Of a DNA stretch of 64,000 bases, positions 15,871 through 23,367 are shown piece by piece. The position numbers and the translations under genes were made by a program. Below the pieces are notes generated by a model. That model was not told where the DNA came from. It did not search any database and saw nothing but the letters and a program-made list of their open reading frames with translations. The DNA comes from Oscillospiraceae bacterium (GTDB taxonomy: Bacteria > Bacillota > Clostridia > Oscillospirales > Oscillospiraceae). The stretch covers positions 1 through 64,000 of the forward strand of contig CACYWG010000001.1 of the NCBI GenBank assembly GCA_902778115.1, read 5' to 3'. The number at the start of each line of letters is the position of its first letter. The stretch's first letter is position 1.

Positions 15871-15939
15871 TTGTCAGACAACTGGAAGAACTTGTCCAAC
15901 AATTGTTTATATTTTAACAAATCTTTGAAGTATTGTCAA
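15871..15939 (-). promoter_or_regulatory. VOR operon promoter with two FadR-type operator sites
   Basis: On the minus strand, TTGACA (15939-15934) and TAAAAT (15916-15911) are 17 bp apart. TTGTCCAACAA (15892-15902) falls at the expected transcription start. TTGTCAGACAA (15871-15881) lies exactly 21 bp further on, two helical turns. Both fit TTGT-N3-ACAA, the FadR-family operator form. Confidence 0.8.
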
Positions 15940-16007
15940 TGTGCATTTGTGCTAAGTCCATGATACGGCTTTCGTATGAAATGCCGGAAGGGGACAGCAA
16001 AGTGCTC

Positions 16008-16625
16008 TTATTCTGTTCTGATCACGTGCCAGATCACAGGATCTGTAAATCCACAGGATGTGTACAGAGCCAGAGGATCGCTGTCAGAATCTAATTTGCC
16101 GGACACGGTAACAAATCCGGCGCGGCCGGCCATGCGGCGCAGGAGCTGACAGACGATGAATCTGCCCAGACCCTGTCGCCGGTATTCCGGAGAGACCTGG
16201 ATCCACTCCAGGATCCCTTCACCGATCCGCGGATCCAGCTCCGCGATCCCTGTTGCGGCAAGCCGTCGGTCAGTCTTTTCCCGAACGGCGATCCACAGCG
16301 ACGGATCATGAACAGGGTGCTGCAGATATCCCTCCAGTTCGTCCGGACGGAGCCCTTCTTTTTCGTAACAGTCATTGATGTGAGCTGCGTATTCGTCGAT
16401 CCCGCATGCGCAGATCTCATAGTTCTCCGGGAGCGGCGCCGTCGGGATCGTCTCCAGGCGATGGATGACTTTGAAATACGGTTCGTCGCTTCCGCCCATG
16501 ACAGCGCCGCAAAGCAGATCGTCACGGATCACGGAAACATGCCCTGGAATCGCAAAACGCTCAGTTTTCCAATAAGGGAGGGCGGATGCGCGGCAGGGAT
16601 CCCTCATATATTCTTCCACTTTCAT
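16008..16625 (-). CDS. GNAT-family N-acetyltransferase
   Basis: This 205-residue protein has a C-terminal GNAT domain. WIQVSPEYRRQGLGRFIVCQLL is motif A with the acetyl-CoA pyrophosphate loop (RRQGLG), and LALYTSCGF is motif B. The N-terminal 80 residues carry a less common extension (DPCRASALPYWK, YFKVIHRLE). The substrate is unknown. The ATG at 16625 lacks a strong Shine-Dalgarno, so the start is less certain. It is transcribed alone, downstream of the peptidase E terminator. Confidence 0.82.
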   Translation of the reverse strand: MKVEEYMRDPCRASALPYWKTERFAIPGHVSVIRDDLLCGAVMGGSDEPYFKVIHRLETIPTAPLPENYEICACGIDEYAAHINDCYEKEGLRPDELEGYLQHPVHDPSLWIAVREKTDRRLAATGIAELDPRIGEGILEWIQVSPEYRRQGLGRFIVCQLLRRMAGRAGFVTVSGKLDSDSDPLALYTSCGFTDPVIWHVIRTE

Positions 16626-16711
16626 TTGACTGCACCGTCCCGCATGATATTTCGTTTCTATTATAAAACGACGGATCAAAGCAATCAAGACTTCGCTTTT
16701 TCCGCACGAAG

Positions 16712-16746
16712 AAAAGAAGCGCCCGGGTTCTCCGGACGCTTCTTTT
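16712..16746 (-). terminator. Terminator after peptidase E
   Basis: An imperfect stem (AAGAAGCGCCCGG with CCGGACGCTTCTT) with T-rich ends on both strands lies 25 bases after the peptidase E stop. Confidence 0.75.
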
Positions 16747-16770
16747 GTATTTGATGCAGCCGACGACCGA

Positions 16771-17490
16771 TCAGTTCAGCGGAACAAAGTCACCTTCGGC
16801 GGAAATCTGCGAGATCACGCCGTCGCGGATCTGGTACGCTTCGCCGCGCAGCTCCTCACGTCCGTTTTCGATGAACAGATAGGAGCCGTCGGGGATCGCG
16901 TAAAAGCATTTTCCCATACTGTCCGGACAGGTGATATCCGCAAACAGCCGCATCCCATCCAGCACGTCGTCCTTCACTTCCTGATAGTGGGGGAGCAGCA
17001 TCGTCTTCGTCAGACCAAGGCCGGGCAGAAAGCGCCGGTAGGAGGGATCGACCGCCTCGCCCTCTTCTTCCGGCTGGGCGTATACGAGATCCGCGCTGTT
17101 CATGCTGCCGGCGCTGATGCCGACCACGACGCCGTCGTAGTCCTTCATCAGCTCCCGCAATCCGATCTCGTGAAAAAAGCGGTTCTGTGTCGGCACATGC
17201 CCGCCGCCGAGGATCACAAGGTTCGATTCCCTCACAAGCTCTTTTGCCTGCGCTGCGTTTCTCCCGTCCAGAACGCGGAAGCTGTCAAAGCGGAACCCGG
17301 CGTTTTCGAAATACAGCCTGGTCAGCGAGGCATAGAAGTCCGTTTTCTCCCAGGCGTTTGGATCGGAGCAGATATCCAGCGCGCGGCAGGGATTCGGCAA
17401 AACGCGCCGAAGCTCGTCGATAAAGCGATTGGCCGGATTCAATTCCTCGCGATCAGGAAGATCGGTCCTGCTGGTGAGAAAGCAGATCAT
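16771..17490 (-). CDS. Peptidase E-like (S51) serine hydrolase
   Basis: This 239-residue protein of the class I glutamine amidotransferase-like fold has the S51 pattern. NLVILGGGHVPTQNRF is the substrate loop and VVVGISAGSMNSA carries the nucleophile serine. A histidine in LLPHYQEVKDD fits the catalytic site. Such enzymes cleave Asp-X dipeptides in the cytoplasm or related small peptides. The ATG at 17490 has AAAGGG upstream. It follows the anti-sigma-like gene by 43 bases on the same strand, so it is probably in the ECF sigma operon. Confidence 0.85.
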   Translation of the reverse strand: MICFLTSRTDLPDREELNPANRFIDELRRVLPNPCRALDICSDPNAWEKTDFYASLTRLYFENAGFRFDSFRVLDGRNAAQAKELVRESNLVILGGGHVPTQNRFFHEIGLRELMKDYDGVVVGISAGSMNSADLVYAQPEEEGEAVDPSYRRFLPGLGLTKTMLLPHYQEVKDDVLDGMRLFADITCPDSMGKCFYAIPDGSYLFIENGREELRGEAYQIRDGVISQISAEGDFVPLN

Positions 17491-17533
17491 AACGAATGGC
17501 CCTTTCTTGTTTCTCGGTTTTTTATTGGTCTGA

Positions 17534-18544
17534 TTATGGCAGATCGAACTGTTTTGCCCATTGCGCATGCAGGCGTTCGTCATTTTCAATGAGTGAGAAA
17601 TCTATGGCCAGCGCGCGCAGCTCCACCGGCCCGTTTGCCACTGTTTCGTCCAGTGTGAGGATGTAGTAGGGCAGACCGTCCCGATACTCGAATCGGACGG
17701 AGCGAACTTCATGCGGCTCGTAATCATCGCCGCCGCCGTAAAGGATCCCTCTGAACGCGTGTTCCTTCGCCTCGGCCAGCGGGAGAGCGGATACCGTTCG
17801 TTTCTCCGGGACTACTGCGTAGAGCTTTGCCTCTGCCAGGTCGCCGTTATCGTAAAAACTCATGCGGATATAGCTTCCGGTCTCTAAGCCGTCATAATAC
17901 CCATAAAAAACGACGTCGTTCCGCGCCGGGGCTGCTTCCAAAACCAGGGTTACGCTCGTTTTCTCAAAGATGAGCTGATCGAGCCCGCTGTCTGAGATGA
18001 ACTGTCTCGCATGCTCCACATCGGCGTCGGTGATGCCCGCGGGAGAATTCCGCTTTGCTTCGATCGTCTCATCGAGCGTTTTCGGATCTCTTTCAGGCTG
18101 GCTGAAAAACACAAGGCTGCCATCATGGTACCTCGTACTGGTCATATCCGTCCAGCCTGCCTCCTGCAGACGCAAAACGGCAGAATCGATCTCCTCGTCT
18201 GTGAAAACGGCGTCGCGGAAGACGCAGAGATCTACCGTCGCAGGGGAATCATAGGATGCCGCCTCGTCGGTGAAGCTCAGATTGTGATACCACAAAATGT
18301 TCTCTTCCTTCGACGCACCGGCAGGCGCCTCCGAAATCAATGGCCCGAGTTCCGGCGGCGGAACCGGCGGCGTGCGATGACCCAAACGCGTGATGAATAT
18401 TGCTGCAAAGCAGAGGATCAAAACAGCGGCAGCCGCAATTGCGGTTTTCAACCAGAAGCGGCTGCGCCTGCTGTCTGCTGCCGCCTCATGGATGAATGCT
18501 TCCCTGATTTCGCCAATGGCATCCAAAAGAATCTCAGACTTCAC
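17534..18544 (-). CDS. Putative anti-sigma factor, single-pass membrane protein
   Basis: This 336-residue protein has a short cytoplasmic N terminus (about 30 residues), one transmembrane helix (TAIAAAAVLILCFAAIFI) and an extracytoplasmic domain of about 280 residues with no recognised enzyme motif. Its GTG start overlaps the sigma-factor stop by four bases (GTGA), a typical coupling of sigma and anti-sigma genes. It probably holds the sigma factor at the membrane until an external signal arrives (inference from position). There is no zinc-binding HxxxCxxC motif. Confidence 0.75.
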   Translation of the reverse strand: MKSEILLDAIGEIREAFIHEAAADSRRSRFWLKTAIAAAAVLILCFAAIFITRLGHRTPPVPPPELGPLISEAPAGASKEENILWYHNLSFTDEAASYDSPATVDLCVFRDAVFTDEEIDSAVLRLQEAGWTDMTSTRYHDGSLVFFSQPERDPKTLDETIEAKRNSPAGITDADVEHARQFISDSGLDQLIFEKTSVTLVLEAAPARNDVVFYGYYDGLETGSYIRMSFYDNGDLAEAKLYAVVPEKRTVSALPLAEAKEHAFRGILYGGGDDYEPHEVRSVRFEYRDGLPYYILTLDETVANGPVELRALAIDFSLIENDERLHAQWAKQFDLP

Positions 18545-19101
18545 AGAAACACCCCCTCCTCATTCAACTTAACAAGCAGTTTCTTCCGGGTGCGATGCAG
18601 CATGGATTCCGTTTTGCTCTTAGAAAAACCGTACTGCCTGCATATCTCCGCAATGGAGGACATGTACCAGTAGCGGCGGACAAATACCTGCCGCTCTGCT
18701 TTGGGCAGGCCTGCAAGAAAATCGTCAATCACACGGGACAAATGTTCCACTTCCAGATGTTCGTCTACCGATTTTCCATCCGGAATACAGTCCATGAGCT
18801 CATCCAGCGCGAGAGCCGTTTCACCGCCTCCGCGTTTCCGGGCGTTTTTGAACCGCCAGCGCTTCAGACTGAGCCGTCGGGTGATTTTCCCGAGAAAGGT
18901 GGAAAGGACAGAGGGGCGATGTGGAGGCATGGCGTTCCATGCGCCGAGCCATGTATCATTGACGATCTCATCTGCGTCTTCGTCGATTTGCAGGATATTC
19001 CATGCAATGGAGCGGCAATAAGCACCGTATTTGGCATCGCTTTCTGAAATCGCTGCTTCATCCCGCGCCCAGTAAAGGGAAACAATCTCGCTGTCGTTCA
19101 T
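18541..19101 (-). CDS. ECF-type RNA polymerase sigma factor
   Basis: This 186-residue sigma-70 family protein has region 2 (CRSIAWNILQIDEDADEIVN, DTWLGAWNAMPP) and region 4 (LPKAERQVFVRRYWYMSSIA, EICRQYGFSKSKTESMLHRT). Regions 1 and 3 are absent, as in extracytoplasmic-function sigma factors. A clear GGAGG precedes the ATG at 19101. It is co-transcribed with the membrane anti-sigma protein and peptidase E. No duplicate of its own promoter motif could be identified by eye. Confidence 0.9.
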   Translation of the reverse strand: MNDSEIVSLYWARDEAAISESDAKYGAYCRSIAWNILQIDEDADEIVNDTWLGAWNAMPPHRPSVLSTFLGKITRRLSLKRWRFKNARKRGGGETALALDELMDCIPDGKSVDEHLEVEHLSRVIDDFLAGLPKAERQVFVRRYWYMSSIAEICRQYGFSKSKTESMLHRTRKKLLVKLNEEGVFL

Positions 19102-19275
19102 ATCAGGCCCTCCTCTCTGTCAATCTTCTACCCAAAAATCGTCCCTGCTTGCAGAGATCACATTCATAAACAATATAACACAAATCAAGATATCGTTCAT
19201 CAAAAATCGATCTGATAGAGCAAAATCCGAACCCGTCTCCGTTTAGAAAGATGTGGTTCAGATGATCTTGCTGTG

Positions 19276-19423
19276 TTGGGGAGGTGGGGGGAATCGACCT
19301 GCCCTGCGGGGCGGGCCACCTCGGGTTGCAACATGCCACCGGCATGTTGCCAAGAGCCCTCGGGTTCGATTCCCGATTAAACGCAAAAAGAAACACCCGG
19401 CACAGGGCCGGGTGCTTCTTTTT
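19276..19423. repeat. Structured repeat, copy A (ssrA-end-derived, with terminator)
   Basis: This is the first of two tandem units of about 146 bp behind ssrA. On the plus strand it contains GAGGTGG (19281-19287) pairing with CCACCTC (19316-19322), an inner CCTGC/GCGGG stem, the hairpin GCAACATGCC-ACC-GGCATGTTGC (19328-19350), and a tRNA-like T arm CGGG-TTCGATT-CCCG (19361-19375). A terminator hairpin at 19385-19423 closes the unit. Its beginning copies the last 20 or so bases of ssrA in opposite sense. Confidence 0.85.
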
Positions 19424-19571
19424 GGGGAGGTGGGGGGAATCGACCTGCGCTGCGGGGCAGGCCACCTCGCGGCTCTGGCGTGCCACCGGCACGCCATTCA
19501 CTACCGCTCGGGTTCGATTCCCGATTAAACGCAAAAAGAAACACCCGGCACAGGGCCGGGTGCTTCTTTTT
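19424..19571. repeat. Structured repeat, copy B, adjoining the 3' end of ssrA
   Basis: This second unit is offset by 146 bp from copy A. It keeps GAGGTGG/CCACCTC (19427-19433, 19462-19468), CCTGC/GCAGG, and the T arm (19509-19523). It has a different central hairpin TGGCGTGCC-ACC-GGCACGCCA (19476-19496). Relative to copy A, four base pairs of this hairpin differ on both sides so that pairing is kept. The unit ends in an identical terminator hairpin. Confidence 0.85.
19533..19570 (-). terminator. Terminator of ssrA (second copy at 19385-19423)
   Basis: The stem CACCCGGC / GCCGGGTG, with flanking AAAAAGAA and TTCTTTTT, lies immediately after the ssrA CCA end. The same 39-bp sequence recurs at 19385-19423 at the end of repeat copy A. 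Confidence 0.85.
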
Positions 19572-19918
19572 GGTGGAGGTGGGGGGAATCGAACCCCCGT
19601 CCGAAAGCGCTTGAACAGGAACTTCTCCGGGCGCAGACGGTTATTTGCGTTCCCTTGCCCGGGCGCGAGCCGTCACGCTCAGGGGCTTGGTAGCTTCATG
19701 ATTCATGGTGCGCTCAAAGCTTTGCGCACGCACGGGCACCACTCGTCGACGCCTCCTCCCGGGCCGTGGTCCTCCCGGGTGAGACGCTCACTGCTTAGGC
19801 AGCGAGAGCAACAGGATTGTTGTTGTTCTTTAATTTATAAGTTGCCCATTTTATGGATGGTAGGCGCATCCGCCCGCTATTCCTGCCTCCACACCCCCGT
19901 CGAAACCAGTACACCCCC
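19571..19918 (-). ncRNA. ssrA: Transfer-messenger RNA (tmRNA)
   Basis: This is a 348-nt tmRNA. The 5' end GGGGGTG pairs with CACCTCC before the encoded ACCA. The T arm reads GGGGGTTCGATTCCCCC, and TGGTTTCGACGGGGG is the conserved 5' D-like segment. The resume codon GCA is at 19845-19843 and the stop TAA at 19797-19795, giving the tag (A)ATYKLKNNNNPVALAA, whose end matches the proteolysis signal of other bacteria. It frees stalled ribosomes together with SmpB, encoded 700 bases upstream on the same strand. No promoter was seen directly before the 5' end. Confidence 0.97.
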
Positions 19919-19999
19919 ATGTCGTCAGAAGAAACTCGCTTCACTTCGCTTCCGCCAGGCGCGGCGAAAGCTGCGTATACGCTCCTTCCTTCTTCCTCT

Positions 20000-20103
20000 C
20001 CAAATCAGACCCGCTCCGCTGGGCTCTGATTTGGCAGTAGGGAGAATGGCGCTAAAGGGAAGAGGCTCCCGCTTCTGCAGCCTTTCTTCGGCTGCAGAAG
20101 CGG
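20000..20103 (-). other. Two long hairpins between ppiB and ssrA
   Basis: The roughly 195-base gap between ppiB and ssrA holds no gene. It contains a hairpin with CCAAATCAGA/TCTGATTTGG arms (20000-20009, 20025-20034) and a perfect 14-bp stem CCGCTTCTGCAGCC/GGCTGCAGAAGCGG (20069-20082, 20090-20103). Neither has a strong T-run on the minus strand. They may be processing signals or a leaky terminator, allowing ssrA to be made from the smpB-ppiB transcript. Confidence 0.6.
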
Positions 20104-20113
20104 ATTGGATACC

Positions 20114-20632
20114 TTATTCTTTGATCGGCTCGGGATACTCGACGCCGAAGGTCTCAACCGTGACCTTCTTCATCACCTGCGGGGTACGGGGCTTGTCGTT
20201 GTAGTCGGTGCGCACGGCGGCGATGCGGTCGACAGCCTCGATGCCCTCGATCACCTTGCCGAACGCAGCGTACTGCCCGTCCAGGTGAGGGGAATCTTCG
20301 TGCATGATGAAGAACTGGCTGCCGGCGGAGTTGGGCGCCATGGTGCGCGCCATGGACAGCACGCCGCGCTCATGCCTGAGATCGTTTTTGAAACGGTTGG
20401 CGGTGAACTCGCCCTTGATCGTGTAGCCCGGGCCGCCGATGCCCTTGCCGAGCGGGTCGCCGCCCTGGATCATAAAGCCGGGGATGACGCGGTGGAAGAT
20501 CACGCCGTCGTAAAAGCCCTTCTTCACCAGGGAGATGAAGTTGTTGACGGTGTTGGGCGCGATCTCGGGGTACAGCTCCGCTTTGATGACGTCGCCGTTT
20601 TCCATTTCAATGGTCACGATGGGATTGCTCAT
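20114..20632 (-). CDS. ppiB: Peptidyl-prolyl cis-trans isomerase, cyclophilin type
   Basis: This is a 172-residue cytoplasmic cyclophilin with the active-site segments FHRVIPGFMIQGGDP, the arginine in that block, and SQFFIMHEDSPHLDGQYAAF with the conserved Trp position replaced by histidine. The latter change often lowers cyclosporin binding. It has no signal peptide. Its ATG overlaps the smpB stop by four bases (ATGA-type), so the two are translationally coupled, and it lies between smpB and ssrA. Confidence 0.93.
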   Translation of the reverse strand: MSNPIVTIEMENGDVIKAELYPEIAPNTVNNFISLVKKGFYDGVIFHRVIPGFMIQGGDPLGKGIGGPGYTIKGEFTANRFKNDLRHERGVLSMARTMAPNSAGSQFFIMHEDSPHLDGQYAAFGKVIEGIEAVDRIAAVRTDYNDKPRTPQVMKKVTVETFGVEYPEPIKE

Positions 20633-21099
20633 AGATTCGTCCTCTCTTTCATTGCTCTGTCGATGTCCCGTCTGGCCTGTCGGTCCGCCTCGCTGTCGCG
20701 CTTGTCGTGCAGCTTTTTGCCCTTGCAGAGACCGAGCTCCACTTTGACGCGGCTGTCCTTGAAATACAGCGACAGCGGGATCAGCGCGACGCCGTCCTGC
20801 ATGACGCGGGCGTTGAGCTTGAGGATCTCCCGCTTGTGCATCAGCAGACGGCGGGGCCTGACGGGATCCTTATTGAAAATGTTGCCGTGCTCGTAGGGAC
20901 TGATGTGCATCCCGCGCAGGAACAGTTCGCCGTCCTTGATGGTGCAGAAGGAGTCCTTCAGATTGACATTGCCGCCTCGCACGGATTTGACCTCGGTGCC
21001 GGCCAGCTCGATGCCGGCCTCGAAGCGCTCCAGCACGAAATATTCATGAAAAGCCTTGCGGTTGCCGCAGATCTCCTTGACGCCTTTTTGCTTGGCCAA
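20629..21099 (-). CDS. smpB: SsrA-binding protein SmpB
   Basis: This is a 156-residue SmpB, the tmRNA partner that places it in the ribosomal A site. It has the oligonucleotide-binding barrel motifs NRKAFHEYFVLERFEAGIEL, GTEVKSVRGGNVNLKDSF, EHGNIFNKDPVRPRRLLMHK, and the basic C-terminal tail KLHDKRDSEADRQARRDIDR that enters the mRNA channel. The start is a TTG at 21099 with AAAGGAGG seven bases upstream; longer frames are non-homologous. It is followed by ppiB and ssrA on the same strand. Confidence 0.96.
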   Translation of the reverse strand: MAKQKGVKEICGNRKAFHEYFVLERFEAGIELAGTEVKSVRGGNVNLKDSFCTIKDGELFLRGMHISPYEHGNIFNKDPVRPRRLLMHKREILKLNARVMQDGVALIPLSLYFKDSRVKVELGLCKGKKLHDKRDSEADRQARRDIDRAMKERTNL

Positions 21100-21343
21100 A
21101 GCGCTCCCTCCTTTCCCGAGGATCAGGAGCATTCTACCACAGCGGCAGAAAAAATAAAAGTAGATTTTATGAATAATGCCCTCGCCGAAAGAGCAGATAG
21201 GATGTTTCACAGGATATTGCAGCAGGAAACGATTTACGAAAAACAATGTCTCCGGATTGTCACCATATTCTAACTGAAATGTATAAATAATACAAAAAAC
21301 ACGCTGTTTTATTCAAAATTTCTTCATTTTTGGCGAAATAATA

Positions 21344-21392
21344 TTGGTAATTTACATAACGCTATGCTATAATCATTATGCGATTATGTAAA
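21344..21392 (+). promoter_or_regulatory. Promoter of the nudix gene within a 9-bp inverted repeat
   Basis: The intergenic stretch 21100-21423 holds smpB's upstream region and this promoter. TTGGTA (21344-21349) and TATAAT (21368-21373) are 18 bp apart. A perfect inverted repeat TTTACATAA (21351-21359) / TTATGTAAA (21384-21392) brackets the -10 box, followed by ATCATTATC-like repeats to about 21406. This looks like an operator. Confidence 0.6.
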
Positions 21393-21423
21393 TCATTATC
21401 ATTATGCGGATGAGGTGTTCGCT

Positions 21424-21972
21424 ATGGACTGCACGGAAAAAAGAATCGACGGCGAGGTCAAGTACAAAGGCGTGATCGTTGCGGTTCACCTGGATCGGGC
21501 CGAGCTTTCCAACGGCAAGATCGTCAAGCGCGAGGTCGTCGAGCATCCCGGCGGCGTCACGATCCTCCCGGTGGACGAAAACGGCCTGTGCACGATGGTG
21601 CGTCAGTTCCGTTATCCCTTCGGCCGCATGATGCTGGAGGCGCCGGCCGGCAAGCTGGAGCCGGGCGAGGATCCGAAGGAGAGCGCCGTGCGCGAGCTGT
21701 CGGAGGAGACCGGATACACGGCGGATGAATGGATCGATTTCGGCGCCTGCTGCACCTCTCCGGGCTTTTCAAGTGAAGTGCTGCATGTCTACCTGGCGAT
21801 GGGCCTGCACGAGGGCCGCAGCCATCCGGACGAGGACGAATTTCTGAACACGGAAAAGATCCCTCTCAGCGAGCTCAGCCGCATGGTCATGGCCGGGGAG
21901 ATCGACGATGCGAAAACGATCGTCGCGGTACTCAAGGCGGAAAAATACCTGAGCGAGCGCGCAGCGAAATAA
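21424..21972 (+). CDS. NUDIX hydrolase, ADP-ribose pyrophosphatase type
   Basis: This 182-residue protein carries a complete Nudix box (GKLEPGEDPKESAVRELSEE followed by TGY) and the downstream proline of ADP-ribose pyrophosphatases (SPGFSSE). It hydrolyses ADP-ribose or related nucleotide sugars to AMP and a sugar phosphate. The ATG at 21424 has GAGGTG eight bases upstream; a GTG at 21415 is less likely. It is transcribed from its own promoter, with murA 84 bases downstream. Confidence 0.9.
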   Translation: MDCTEKRIDGEVKYKGVIVAVHLDRAELSNGKIVKREVVEHPGGVTILPVDENGLCTMVRQFRYPFGRMMLEAPAGKLEPGEDPKESAVRELSEETGYTADEWIDFGACCTSPGFSSEVLHVYLAMGLHEGRSHPDEDEFLNTEKIPLSELSRMVMAGEIDDAKTIVAVLKAEKYLSERAAK

Positions 21973-22056
21973 TTGCTTGCGATTCAATACAATATATGAT
22001 AAAATAAATTGTTGGCTGATCACAGGATATTGTATCTGCCAAATCGGGAAAGGTGT

Positions 22057-23367
22057 ATGACAGTGGATAAGTATGTGATTAAAGGCGGCACCATGCTGCA
22101 CGGTGAAGTGGAGATCAGCGGCGCGAAGAATGCCGCCGTTGCGATCATTCCGGCCGCTCTGATGGTCAACGGCGTATGCCGCATCGAGAATATCCCCCAG
22201 ATCAGCGATACCGATATGCTCCTGACGATCCTGTCCCATCTGGGCGCGAAGGTCAGCTTTATCAACAACTCCACGATCGAGATCGACTCCACCGACGTGC
22301 ATTTCCAGGATGCGCCCTTTGATCTGACCCGTAAGATCCGCGCGTCTTATTATTTGATCGGCGCCATGCTTGGCCGCTTCGGCAGAGCGAAGACCACGAT
22401 GCCCGGCGGCTGCAACTTCGGCGTTCGGCCAATCGAGCAGCACATCAAGGGCATGACGATGCTCGGCGCAGATGTGGACATCAAAAACGGCTTCGTGTTT
22501 GCCGAGGCAAGAGAAGGCCGTCTTCGCGGTGCGCGGATTTACCTTGACAAGGTCTCCGTCGGCGCGACGATGAACATCATCCTGGCCGCCACGCTGGCCT
22601 CGGGCCGTACCGTCATCGAAAACGCTGCCCGTGAGCCGCATATCGTGGACCTGGCCAACTTCCTCAACTCCATGGGCGCGGATATCCGCGGCGCCGGCAC
22701 CGATACCGTGAAAATCAACGGCGTTGACCGTCTGCACGGCGGAACCTACACCATCATTCCCGACCAGATCGAGGCAGGCACCTACATGGTCGCCGCGGCG
22801 GCGACCTGCGGCGAAGTCCTGATCAAGAACGTCATCCCCAAGCACCTCGAGTGCATCAGCGCCAAGCTCCGCGAGACCGGCACCATCGTCCAGGAATATG
22901 AAGATTCCGTCCTGGTCAAGGGCGCGAGAAATCTTCGCAAGGCCAACATCAAAACTCTGCCTTACCCGGGCTTCCCGACCGATATGCAGCCGCAGATGGG
23001 CGCGCTGCTGTGCCTGGCCAACGGCACCTCAATCATTACCGAGGGCATTTACGACAACCGCTTCAAATACGTCAACGAGCTGAGAAAAATGGGCGCCGAG
23101 TGCCAGGTGGACGGCCGCATGGCCGTGTTTGAGGGCGGCACGAAGCTCACCGGCGCTGTCGTGCAGGCCTGCGACCTGCGCGCGGGCGCGGCGATGGTCA
23201 TTGCCGGCATGTGCGCCAGCGGCATTACCGAGGTGGAAGACGTCCACTTTATCGAGCGCGGCTATGAAAACTTTGTCGGCAAGCTGAACGCTTTGGGGGC
23301 TGACATCACGATCGTCAGCGAGCCGGAGTCGACGGAAACTTCTGACCGGATCGTTTACGTCGGATGA
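22057..23367 (+). CDS. murA: UDP-N-acetylglucosamine 1-carboxyvinyltransferase
   Basis: This 436-residue enzyme of the first committed peptidoglycan step transfers enolpyruvate from PEP to UDP-GlcNAc. SGAKNAAVAIIPAAL, the active-site cysteine in MPGGCNFGVRPIEQH and LPYPGFPTDMQPQM fit MurA and its fosfomycin-sensitive form. The ATG at 22057 follows GGGAAAGG. Its last codons overlap the start of the metallo-hydrolase gene by four bases. Bacillota often carry two MurA copies; only one is in this window. Confidence 0.96.
   Translation: MTVDKYVIKGGTMLHGEVEISGAKNAAVAIIPAALMVNGVCRIENIPQISDTDMLLTILSHLGAKVSFINNSTIEIDSTDVHFQDAPFDLTRKIRASYYLIGAMLGRFGRAKTTMPGGCNFGVRPIEQHIKGMTMLGADVDIKNGFVFAEAREGRLRGARIYLDKVSVGATMNIILAATLASGRTVIENAAREPHIVDLANFLNSMGADIRGAGTDTVKINGVDRLHGGTYTIIPDQIEAGTYMVAAAATCGEVLIKNVIPKHLECISAKLRETGTIVQEYEDSVLVKGARNLRKANIKTLPYPGFPTDMQPQMGALLCLANGTSIITEGIYDNRFKYVNELRKMGAECQVDGRMAVFEGGTKLTGAVVQACDLRAGAAMVIAGMCASGITEVEDVHFIERGYENFVGKLNALGADITIVSEPESTETSDRIVYVG

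Noticed and set aside
19103..19534. 143-codon minus-strand frame over the repeats
   Set aside because: Its repeated peptide blocks only reflect the DNA repeats.
19276..19571. Reading the repeats as tRNA genes
   Set aside because: A T arm is present, but no acceptor partner, anticodon arm or D arm fits a cloverleaf.
19284..20204. 306-codon open frame across the repeats and ssrA
   Set aside because: It reads through two structured repeats and the tmRNA gene; such predicted proteins are common artefacts at tmRNA loci.
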